A stretch of DNA of 7,492 nt. Origin: Gammaproteobacteria bacterium (GTDB taxonomy: Bacteria; Pseudomonadota; Gammaproteobacteria; CAISUE01). The stretch is from assembly GCA_947378515.1 (NCBI GenBank), contig CANCKG010000025.1, positions 1 through 7,492 of the forward strand, read 5' to 3'. The position numbers and the translations under genes were made by a program. Shown here piece by piece: positions 1 to 7,308 of the stretch. Position 1 is the first letter of the stretch, and each line of letters begins with the position of its first letter. Under the pieces are notes generated by a model. It did not search any database, had not been told where the DNA came from, and saw nothing but the letters and a program-made list of their open reading frames with translations.

Positions 1-56
1 GGTATATCTCTATTTTAGATATATACCCATCGCACCTTGAGATGCGATGGGTATAT
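1..56. repeat. Strong inverted repeat downstream of the minus-strand operon
   Basis: Positions 21-34 (ATATACCCATCGCA) and 43-56 are perfect reverse complements, giving a 14-bp stem with an 8-base loop at 35-42. A second, mutually exclusive pairing joins GGTATAT at 1-7 with ATATACC at 21-27, and GGTATAT recurs at 50-56. The structure lies about 70 bases past the stop of the minus-strand operon. It could therefore end or protect that transcript, but on the minus strand the hairpin is not followed by a run of T, so it is not a canonical intrinsic terminator. It could equally be the end of a repeat element continuing outside the window. Confidence 0.6.
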
Positions 57-125
57 TCAGCACCACTCAGCACCTACGCGCGAGGAACCCGCACGTGTAC
101 CCGGCTCACCCATAAAGACCCGCTC
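57..125. other. Short non-coding spacer with small repeats
   Basis: No gene is visible here. CAGCACC occurs twice, at 58-64 and 68-74, ten bases apart. Positions 85-107 form an imperfect palindrome whose minus-strand reading begins GAGCC and ends GGTTC, with a CACGTG core. Its ends recall group II intron domain V, but the GAAA-capped distal hairpin is absent, so I do not call an intron. Confidence 0.35.
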
Positions 126-1721
126 TTACGATTTTTTTGCTAAAGCGATAATTTGACCTGACACTGTTTGTCCCGCTTGAGAACGTAAGGGAACGGTTTT
201 TTCGAGCACCACCTTTAATTGACTCGTGTTAGCCACATGGTGAATATAACTAAGTTGATGCTGAAAACGACCGGTTGTTGTTAAAAGGTAGGGGGTTTTA
301 AGCGTGGCAAGGGCTATCTCCAGCGATACTAACACCACACCCCTTGGCGCTAAGCGTTTTGCCACTAACGCCAATAATTCCGTTAAGTCTCCAACATAGA
401 CCAACACATCGGCGGCAACAATTAAATCAAACGTTTGCTCACACGTCGCTAAGTAATCGGCCATATCGGCTTTGATCACGGCTTGATAGATATTTTTAGC
501 CCGAGCCTCGATCAGCATTTGAGCTGACAAATCGAGCCCGATCATCTCAAATCCGATGTCGTTAAACACCGACCCACTTAAGCCCGTACCACAACCTAAA
601 TCTAACATATACCCCGTTGGCTTAAGTCGTTTCGGCAACCGATCATACAATTGACGCAATTGCTGTGGCGTTTGATAAGCTAAATCTTGCAATAAATGTT
701 GATCAAAATGCGCTGCGTATTGATCAAACAACGCTTCGACATAATCCCTTGGTGCTTTTTCGCAAGCAGTGTTACCCAGTAGCGCCGATACCATGTACGT
801 CGCAATAGCTTGTGTCGGCTCAACACTCACCACCCGTTGATACCAGCCCAGGGCATTTGACGGTTCACGTTTTTTTAAGGCAATCGCCGCTAAATTTAAC
901 ATGCTCGACACATGGACTTTGTTTTGCGCCAGCACCGCGTGAAAATACTGTTCAGCTCGGTCTAACTGAACGAGCATCAATGCAACGACACCCGCTTGAT
1001 AATTCACTTCCAGATCAAGCGGCGCTAAACTCAAAAACCGTTCAAAATAAACGAGTGCTTCAGAAAATCGCTGATCTTTATAGAGCGTCATCGCTAAATT
1101 ACTAAGTGACGGCAAATGCTGATCATCCACGCGCATAGCGGTAGCGAAACACTGAATCGCCAATAAAGAATCATTGGCTTTTAAATGACACACCCCAAGA
1201 TTATTTAACGCTTCGACATGCAGCGGTTCGACCGCTAATAATTGCTCTAAATAGACTTTAGCGAGTGAATGCTGGTCTAATTGACAATGAATCGCCGCTA
1301 CTTGAAATAATAGGGCATTGTTATTCACGCTGTGCGCTAAACAAAAAATCAATTCGGGTAACGCAGCCGTTAACGTGTTGGTCGCCACATAACTTTGCGC
1401 TAAATTAAAATGCACCGCCACGACATCAGGGTAATTTATCACCAATTGCGCCAACAGCGTTTGGGCTTCAGAAAAGCGCTGTTGTTTATGTAAATTACTG
1501 GCTAATAATAACTGGTTATTAAGGCTTGGTATCGTTTGCCGTAAAGCCTGTTCTGCGCTTACTAAATCCCCTTGCAGGGTGGCTAAATACGCGCGTATTT
1601 GACAACCCGCTTCACTCAATGCGTCTTTTTCTGACAATTGCGCTAACCTCATGCGTGCTTGTTGCCAATCCCCTTGGTCAATCAGGGCATGAATAATAGC
1701 CACAGCACTTTCGTTAATCAT
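126..1721 (-). CDS. TPR-repeat protein with C-terminal SAM-dependent methyltransferase domain
   Basis: The 531-residue protein has two parts. Residues about 1-310 are helical tetratricopeptide-like repeats, with clear units such as the one around 170-200 (ALNNLGVCHL, then AIQCFATAMRVD) and those around 205-230 and 275-300. Residues about 325-531 are a class I methyltransferase. Motif I is LDLGCGTGLSG at 373-383, the acidic residue after strand 2 is D397 in GLDLS, and FDLIVAADVLVYV at 431-443 matches the post-motif region. The linker around 328-352 (FDQYAAHFDQHLL) is typical of the family described as predicted methyltransferase with TPR repeats (COG4976). No signal peptide or membrane segment is seen, so it is probably cytoplasmic. 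Its ATG lies within the end of the sensor kinase gene (8-base overlap), implying translational coupling in a three-gene operon. No clear Shine-Dalgarno precedes it. The substrate is unknown; the TPR part probably selects a protein partner. The domain call is firm, the role is not. Confidence 0.9.
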   Translation of the reverse strand: MINESAVAIIHALIDQGDWQQARMRLAQLSEKDALSEAGCQIRAYLATLQGDLVSAEQALRQTIPSLNNQLLLASNLHKQQRFSEAQTLLAQLVINYPDVVAVHFNLAQSYVATNTLTAALPELIFCLAHSVNNNALLFQVAAIHCQLDQHSLAKVYLEQLLAVEPLHVEALNNLGVCHLKANDSLLAIQCFATAMRVDDQHLPSLSNLAMTLYKDQRFSEALVYFERFLSLAPLDLEVNYQAGVVALMLVQLDRAEQYFHAVLAQNKVHVSSMLNLAAIALKKREPSNALGWYQRVVSVEPTQAIATYMVSALLGNTACEKAPRDYVEALFDQYAAHFDQHLLQDLAYQTPQQLRQLYDRLPKRLKPTGYMLDLGCGTGLSGSVFNDIGFEMIGLDLSAQMLIEARAKNIYQAVIKADMADYLATCEQTFDLIVAADVLVYVGDLTELLALVAKRLAPRGVVLVSLEIALATLKTPYLLTTTGRFQHQLSYIHHVANTSQLKVVLEKTVPLRSQAGQTVSGQIIALAKKS

Positions 1722-3156
1722 GGCCTAGCACAGTAGGCAAAGACCCCGCAGCAAAAGTCACTTCCATCGTTAAACCCGTACCATCTGGATTGGTCGAGCG
1801 CATATTCATCGCAGCATCGTGTAAATCGACGATTTGCTTGACGATCGATAAACCTAAACCACTACCGGGGCTTTCATTGCCCAATAAACGAAAGAACCTT
1901 TCCATGACGCGGGCACGATATTCTTCCGGAATGCCAGGACCATTATCCGCCACCGTCAGCACGACCGTTTGATCCAAACGTGCGACCGTAATATCCACAG
2001 ACCCATTTTTCGGCGTGTAACGAATAGCATTGTCGATTAAATTACGAATTAAAATCACTACCGCCGCGATATTGCCTTGCATAAAACATAGCTTAGCGGC
2101 ATTAAAATGCAATTCGATATTTTTTTCAAACGCTAATGGTGCTAATTGGCCCGTAACATCACGTGTTAACTCAGACAAATTACAAAGCACAATGTCCGAT
2201 ATCTTACGTGCTTCTGGCACTAAGCGGCTCATCGTTAATAATTGATGTACGATGTGCGTTGCTCGGTCGACACCCATGATGACATTTTGCAAAATCACTA
2301 AGAGGTCGGTTGAATGGGACGCAGCTAATAACGCGACTTGCGCCTGAGTTCGAATCGCTGCTAAAGGGGTACGTAATTCATGAGCCGCATCACTGGCAAA
2401 ACGTTTTTCTCGCTCAAAAGCTTCTTTTAAACGGGCAAATAATTTATTCAATTGCTCTATCAAAGGTTTGATTTCTAAGGGCACCGAACCACTATCGACC
2501 GGCTCTAAGTATTTTGGATCACGCTGCCGCAATTCGCCAGCGATGCGGCCAATACTACTTAAACCACGACCAATGATAATCCAAATTAATAAACCCGATA
2601 ATGGAAACGTCAAAAACATGATGTACACATCATCAATCATAATGTGAAAAGCTAAGTGATTACGTTCCCCATAGGGTTCAGCCACAATAAACGTCAATTC
2701 TGTTTTAGGATCATAATTGGTAAAGACTCGATAAGTGGCATCCTGCGTTGAAAAATCGCTGAAGCCGAGAATGCCATTGGATAATTTTTGATTCGGCGCA
2801 TTCGCCGATTTTAGAAACAACACATTATTGGCTTTCCACACCTGAAAGCGATATTTACTTTCATAATGGTATTGATTATTGATCAAGCCTTCGCGTTCAC
2901 CACGCGCCCGTTGCGATGGAATAGCGTTAATGCGCGATTGGGTTTCTTCCCAATTCTCCACTTTCATGTTGCGATCGGCAAAGGCAGAAAACGAAATAGC
3001 CGCTTGACTCAACAAACTGTCAAGGTGGATTTCAATATCGGCTTTATTAAGATAATAATTACCAACCGTGGTTAGCGACATGGTGATACTAAGTGCTAAT
3101 AATAAATAAATGAGCAAAAATTTGCGAATGGACATATCCATAACGTCATTGTTCAC
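1714..3156 (-). CDS. Sensor histidine kinase of the QseC/PmrB type
   Basis: This 480-residue membrane kinase senses a periplasmic signal and phosphorylates the response regulator encoded just upstream. Membrane segments lie at about residues 12-34 and 172-197, bounding a periplasmic domain of roughly 135 residues. A HAMP-like linker follows. The dimerisation and phosphoacceptor motif is SDAAHELRTPLAAIRTQ at 255-271, with H259 as the phosphorylated histidine. The ATPase domain shows an N box (RNLIDNAIRYTP, 371-382), a G1 box (DNGPGIP, 404-410) and a G2 box (GSGLGLSIV, 431-439), so it looks catalytically intact. The stretch EREKRFASDAAHELR is very close to the QseC family. The open frame begins with GTG at 3156, overlapping the regulator gene by 11 bases. 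An ATG at 3141, just after the regulator stop, and one at 3135 are equally plausible starts, and none has a strong ribosome site. The signal is unknown, so I give no qseC symbol. Confidence 0.93.
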   Translation of the reverse strand: MNNDVMDMSIRKFLLIYLLLALSITMSLTTVGNYYLNKADIEIHLDSLLSQAAISFSAFADRNMKVENWEETQSRINAIPSQRARGEREGLINNQYHYESKYRFQVWKANNVLFLKSANAPNQKLSNGILGFSDFSTQDATYRVFTNYDPKTELTFIVAEPYGERNHLAFHIMIDDVYIMFLTFPLSGLLIWIIIGRGLSSIGRIAGELRQRDPKYLEPVDSGSVPLEIKPLIEQLNKLFARLKEAFEREKRFASDAAHELRTPLAAIRTQAQVALLAASHSTDLLVILQNVIMGVDRATHIVHQLLTMSRLVPEARKISDIVLCNLSELTRDVTGQLAPLAFEKNIELHFNAAKLCFMQGNIAAVVILIRNLIDNAIRYTPKNGSVDITVARLDQTVVLTVADNGPGIPEEYRARVMERFFRLLGNESPGSGLGLSIVKQIVDLHDAAMNMRSTNPDGTGLTMEVTFAAGSLPTVLGHD

Positions 3157-3817
3157 CCATGGTTTTATCGATCATATAACCAACGCCACGGACAGTACGA
3201 ATAAAATTTAAACCCAACTTCTTACGTAAATTGTGAATATGCACTTCCAGCGTATTGCTATCGACATCTTCATCCCAACCATACAATGTCTGCATCAACG
3301 ATTCACGTGAAATCACTTGACCGGCACTTTCCAATAATTTATGTAATAAGGCAAATTCACGCCGCGGTAAATTCAACAGATTGCCACCCACCGTCACGGC
3401 ATGAGAACCTGGATTCAATTCTAAACTGCCATAGACAATGGTTGGGGCTGCGCGATCGACAAAACGCCGCTGCAAAGCTCGAATGCGCGCATGTAATTCG
3501 GTTAAATCAAACGGCTTGATCAAATAATCATCGGCACCCGTATCTAAGCCGGTAATCCGATCCATGACCGTGTCGCGCGCAGTCAACAGCAACACTGGCG
3601 TTTTGATGCCATAGCTACGCGCTTCAGCCAAGACTTCCAAACCATTTTTTTTAGGTAAGCCAATGTCGAGAATGATAACGTCGAATTTTTCCATTTTTAA
3701 AGAATGAATAGCTGAACTCCCATCACGCAACCAATCTACCGCATAACCAAAATGTTTCAATGCAGCACAAATACCACTGCCAATTAATTCTTCATCTTCC
3801 ACTAAAAGTATCCGCAT
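3146..3817 (-). CDS. OmpR/PhoB-family response regulator (QseB/PmrA-like)
   Basis: This 223-residue DNA-binding transcription regulator is activated by phosphorylation, presumably by the adjacent kinase. The receiver domain (about 1-117) has the acidic pocket E7-D8-E9, phosphoacceptor D51 in ILDIGLP, T79 in LLTARD and K101 in LIKPF, all in the expected places. The winged-helix domain (about 127-218) ends with the recognition-helix region SNTLEVHIHNLRKKLG and FIRTVRGVGYMI, as in OmpR/PhoB proteins. Overall similarity is to QseB/PmrA. Length is standard. The ATG is supported by a GGGAG ribosome site six bases upstream (plus-strand 3824-3828). It is first in the operon, with the kinase starting inside its last codons. 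Systems of this kind often control their own promoter; a palindrome at 3848-3863 is a possible site. Confidence 0.95.
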   Translation of the reverse strand: MRILLVEDEELIGSGICAALKHFGYAVDWLRDGSSAIHSLKMEKFDVIILDIGLPKKNGLEVLAEARSYGIKTPVLLLTARDTVMDRITGLDTGADDYLIKPFDLTELHARIRALQRRFVDRAAPTIVYGSLELNPGSHAVTVGGNLLNLPRREFALLHKLLESAGQVISRESLMQTLYGWDEDVDSNTLEVHIHNLRKKLGLNFIRTVRGVGYMIDKTMGEQ

Positions 3818-3838
3818 CTAAAGCTCCCTGCCTGCTGT

Positions 3839-3867
3839 ATTATTGAAAAATAGCTAACTATTTCGCA
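3839..3867 (-). promoter_or_regulatory. Candidate promoter of the two-component operon
   Basis: Read on the minus strand, AATAAT (3839-3844) matches five of six bases of a sigma-70 -10 box and would start transcription some 15 bases before the regulator ATG. The hexamer 17 bases upstream (3862-3867, TGCGAA) is a poor -35 box, which would fit an activator-dependent promoter. The call rests mainly on the -10 match and its position. Confidence 0.35.
3848..3863. promoter_or_regulatory. Palindromic operator-like site before the response regulator gene
   Basis: AAATAG at 3848-3853 and CTATTT at 3858-3863 are exact reverse complements separated by CTAA. The site fills the spacer between the candidate -10 and -35 hexamers of the minus-strand operon, a usual place for an operator. 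It does not match the direct-repeat box expected for PmrA/QseB-type regulators, so the binding protein is unknown. Confidence 0.35.
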
Positions 3868-3943
3868 CGCACCGCGCGGGAAACTTAGCTGTGGTGCATG
3901 TTAAGGAGGGGTGAAGCCAAGGACAATGATGCTCTTGACAGGG

Positions 3944-3981
3944 CTTTTCGTTCAGGCAGGATGAAAAGCTTGAACGAAAAG
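3944..3981. repeat. 14-bp hairpin in the divergent intergenic region
   Basis: CTTTTCGTTCAGGC at 3944-3957 pairs with GCTTGAACGAAAAG at 3968-3981 over 14 positions with one G-T wobble, leaving a 10-base loop. No run of T follows on either strand, so it is not an intrinsic terminator. It may be a protein-binding site or part of a small or leader RNA. A perfect TTGACA hexamer lies just upstream at 3935-3940 but has no good -10 partner. Confidence 0.5.
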
Positions 3982-4165
3982 ATCGCGATTCTTCCCTCTT
4001 AAGCGCAAGGGCTTAGTTTTCAGCGCGCAGCGTCGCGAACAGATACAAAAATATTAATCAACGCTACGTTGCGTCGGTGCTAAATAGATAACATCATAAA
4101 AATAGCTGCCAACTAGCTTGAAGATTAGCATATTTATGACTAAATTGAACATCATCACGACTTCT

Positions 4166-4194
4166 TTGAGTTTTCAGGCAATTTAAGGTATAGT
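4166..4194 (+). promoter_or_regulatory. Sigma-70-like promoter of the mutT-coaD-ferredoxin operon
   Basis: TTGAGT at 4166-4171 (four of six consensus bases) and TATAGT at 4189-4194 (five of six) are separated by exactly 17 bases. Transcription would begin near 4201, leaving a leader of about 24 bases before the mutT ATG. This is the best promoter match in the window. Confidence 0.6.
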
Positions 4195-4224
4195 TTTTCG
4201 TTCTTCCTATTTTATTGGCTCATT

Positions 4225-4789
4225 ATGAATCCTTTACCGATTGTCCGGGTAGTCATCGGCCTTATCCATCGGGACAAGCAACCTTTCTTTATCGCCAAAC
4301 GCCCTCCACGAGTCGTCATGCCCGGATTTTGGGAATTTCCAGGTGGTAAAATCGAAGCAGGGGAAAGCCAATTACAAGCGCTAACCCGAGAATTCCAAGA
4401 AGAAGTAGGTATCGATATCACCAACGCCAGTTATTTAACGAGCTTTAGCCATGTATTGCCCGATCGTGAATTGGAATTGCATCTGTGGCATATTCATGCC
4501 TATACGGGCAGTGCTTGCGGCAATGAAGGCCAAGAAGTACGGTGGGTCGAATTCGATCAGCTACCGTTTTTTGATTTCATTCCCAGCAATACACACTTAC
4601 TGAATTTTATTTACCAGCGATTCACACCTCAGCAAGAAAGTCTCCGGCCTTTAGGCCGGAGTGTTTTAGACTTGGAAGAGGTGTGCAAATCGAACAAGTC
4701 CGCACCTTGTGAAACCTCGGCCTTCAGGCCGAGGTACGGTGCTCCTACCGCCCTGAAGGGCGGGGTTTCAAACCAGCTAAGGAATTTGG

Positions 4790-4797
<8 letters not shown>
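4225..4797 (+). CDS. mutT: MutT-type Nudix hydrolase (8-oxo-dGTP diphosphatase) with inserted C-terminal tail
   Basis: MutT enzymes hydrolyse 8-oxo-dGTP to the monophosphate, keeping oxidised guanine out of DNA. The Nudix box is complete: G41, E47, then REFQEEVGI at 55-63, matching GX5EX7REUXEEXGU. It is preceded by the characteristic [12 protein letters not shown] (36-47). Residues 1 to about 133 cover the fold; E. coli MutT is about 129 residues, whereas this protein has 190. The excess comes from about 48 codons of palindromic DNA at 4630-4777. Removing the segment between the two CAGC copies gives a 142-residue protein ending QLRNLDD with the same stop. The tail looks unrelated to Nudix proteins and is probably disordered. 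The ribosome site is weak. The stop overlaps the coaD start by 8 bases. Family assignment is strong; whether the tail affects activity cannot be seen. Confidence 0.92.
4630..4777 (+). repeat. In-frame palindromic element inserted in the end of mutT
   Basis: CAGC at 4630-4633 recurs at 4774-4777, exactly 144 bases later, possibly a 4-base target duplication. Between them are three hairpins. CTCCGGCC/GGCCGGAG (4642-4661) has loop TTTA. ACCTCGGCC/GGCCGAGGT (4714-4735) has loop TTCA. CCGCCC/GGGCGG (4748-4763) has loop TGAA. TGAAA at 4710-4714 and TTTCA at 4766-4770 enclose the last two like a closing stem. Two further pairings, 4669-4674 with 4695-4700 and 4679-4685 with 4701-4707, interleave. 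The element keeps the mutT frame open. It resembles ends of IS200/IS605-type elements or REP/RPE-like palindromic units. No transposase is present. Confidence 0.7.
4779..4783 (+). promoter_or_regulatory. Ribosome binding site of coaD
   Basis: AAGGA lies six bases before the coaD ATG at 4790. It is inside the last codons of mutT and begins two bases beyond the second CAGC of the palindromic element, so the insertion stops just short of disrupting coaD translation. Confidence 0.7.
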
Positions 4798-5561
<764 letters not shown>

Positions 5562-5686
5562 GTAAAGCTTTCGTATCTGCTGGATATTGGTTACTATCAT
5601 CCTACCTTGGTGCTTAAACGTGACTGAGAACACCTCTTTTGGTTTTTGGGCCAAATTTAAACGATTACTTTTCTGATGAAACCGCC

Positions 5687-6241
5687 ATGTGGAACTTGCC
5701 TAATTTATTAACCTTATTTCGTATCTTACTGATTCCCTTTTTTGTATTAACGTTCTACCTGCCTTTTCCCGAACATCACTTAATCACTGCTATCATTTTT
5801 GGGGTAGCTTGCTTCACCGATTGGCTTGATGGTTATCTCGCTCGCATCTTACAACAAACCTCCAAATTAGGTGCTTTTTTAGACCCCGTCGCCGATAAAT
5901 TAATAGTGGTGGTCGCCTTAGTATTACTGGTGAGTGAAGAAAGTTTTAAGTATCTGGTTATTCCGGCGTTGATTATTATCGGTCGCGAAATTGTCGTGTC
6001 ATCCTTACGTGAATGGATGGCTGAACTTGGCAAACGCTCCAGTGTCGCCGTCTCGATGATGGGTAAAATAAAAACCACCATTCAAATGTTTGCTCTTGTG
6101 GTGCTATTAGCCTACCAACCCGGCAGTTCACCCAGTTGGTTGATGGCGCTTGGTTATGTGTCTTTATATGCTGCCGCTGCCTTAACCTTATGGTCGATGC
6201 TCATTTATTTACGCGCCGCCTTACCTGATTTTCGCAAATAA
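5687..6241 (+). CDS. pgsA: CDP-diacylglycerol–glycerol-3-phosphate 3-phosphatidyltransferase (PgsA)
   Basis: PgsA makes phosphatidylglycerophosphate from CDP-diacylglycerol and glycerol-3-phosphate, the committed step to phosphatidylglycerol and cardiolipin, in the inner membrane. The CDP-alcohol phosphotransferase motif is complete and correctly spaced: D45, D48, G49, A52, R53, G62, D66 and D70. Several hydrophobic membrane segments are visible, and the stretch REWMAELGKRSSVAVS is nearly that of E. coli. I start at the ATG at 5687 (184 residues) because its protein begins MWNLPNLLTLFR, matching the family N-terminus. An upstream TTG at 5639 would add 16 residues unlike any PgsA. Only a weak ribosome site precedes the ATG. 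The 125-base gap after the ferredoxin may hold a promoter, but I found no good one. cdd follows nine bases after the stop. Confidence 0.96.
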   Translation: MWNLPNLLTLFRILLIPFFVLTFYLPFPEHHLITAIIFGVACFTDWLDGYLARILQQTSKLGAFLDPVADKLIVVVALVLLVSEESFKYLVIPALIIIGREIVVSSLREWMAELGKRSSVAVSMMGKIKTTIQMFALVVLLAYQPGSSPSWLMALGYVSLYAAAALTLWSMLIYLRAALPDFRK

Positions 6242-6250
6242 AGATTATTT

Positions 6251-7241
<991 letters not shown>

Positions 7242-7266
7242 TCAATATTTTGACAAGCAAGCTACA

Positions 7267-7295
7267 AAGACTCGCCCCTGCGACTGTTTTATGTT
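7267..7295 (+). promoter_or_regulatory. Candidate rnpB promoter
   Basis: TATGTT at 7290-7295 (four of six -10 bases) lies the right distance before the RNA start. AAGACT at 7267-7272, 17 bases upstream, keeps only the GAC core of a -35 box. Transcription would begin near 7302-7309. A perfect TTGACA at 7250-7255 is too far upstream to serve this -10 box. Confidence 0.35.
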
Positions 7296-7308
7296 ACCCT
7301 TTCAGGGC

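Larger units (their letters stand above)
3818..4224. other. Divergent intergenic region between the two operons
   Basis: This 407-base stretch contains no convincing gene. It holds candidate promoters for the minus-strand signalling operon and the plus-strand mutT operon, a 16-base palindrome at 3848-3863 and a strong hairpin at 3944-3981. Two tiny reading frames, 3926-3964 (12 codons) and 3961-4002 (13 codons), overlap at an ATGA next to that hairpin; they are too short to call as genes. A GC-rich patch around 4020-4075 and an AT-rich patch from 4080 to 4220 show no further structure that I can support. Confidence 0.7.

Noticed and set aside
812..1105. Plus-strand open frame of 97 codons inside the TPR-methyltransferase gene
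   Set aside because: It lies opposite a well-supported gene, has no recognisable motif and is explained as a shadow of the minus-strand coding sequence. The same applies to the plus-strand frames at 1790-1972, 2030-2245, 2866-3075 and 3286-3519.
3935..3964. TTGACA as -35 of a promoter reading through the intergenic hairpin
   Set aside because: The best -10 candidates at proper spacing match only about three of six bases, so a promoter is not supported.
3990..4014. PmrA-type box from CTTAA and CTTAG
   Set aside because: The two half-sites are nine bases apart rather than the expected five to six, and the second is imperfect.
3995..4020. Weak hairpin (TAAGC/GCTTA) followed by TTTT as an intrinsic terminator
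   Set aside because: The stem has only five to six pairs with an AT-rich sequence, too weak to call, and there is no established transcript for it to end.
4212..4424. Minus-strand frame of 70 codons opposite mutT
   Set aside because: It is antisense to the Nudix domain, with no motif or ribosome site. Frames at 5095-5283 and 5833-6081, opposite coaD and pgsA, were rejected likewise.
4714..4763. GC-rich hairpins as an intrinsic terminator between mutT and coaD
   Set aside because: No T run follows, coaD lacks an evident promoter of its own, and the gene overlap argues for continuous transcription.
5639..5686. TTG start that would lengthen PgsA by 16 residues
   Set aside because: The added residues do not resemble any PgsA N-terminus, and the ATG at 5687 gives the expected family start.
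7250..7255. Perfect TTGACA hexamer after wrbA
   Set aside because: No -10-like sequence lies 15-19 bases downstream; that stretch is GC-rich, and the TATGTT box is 34 bases away.
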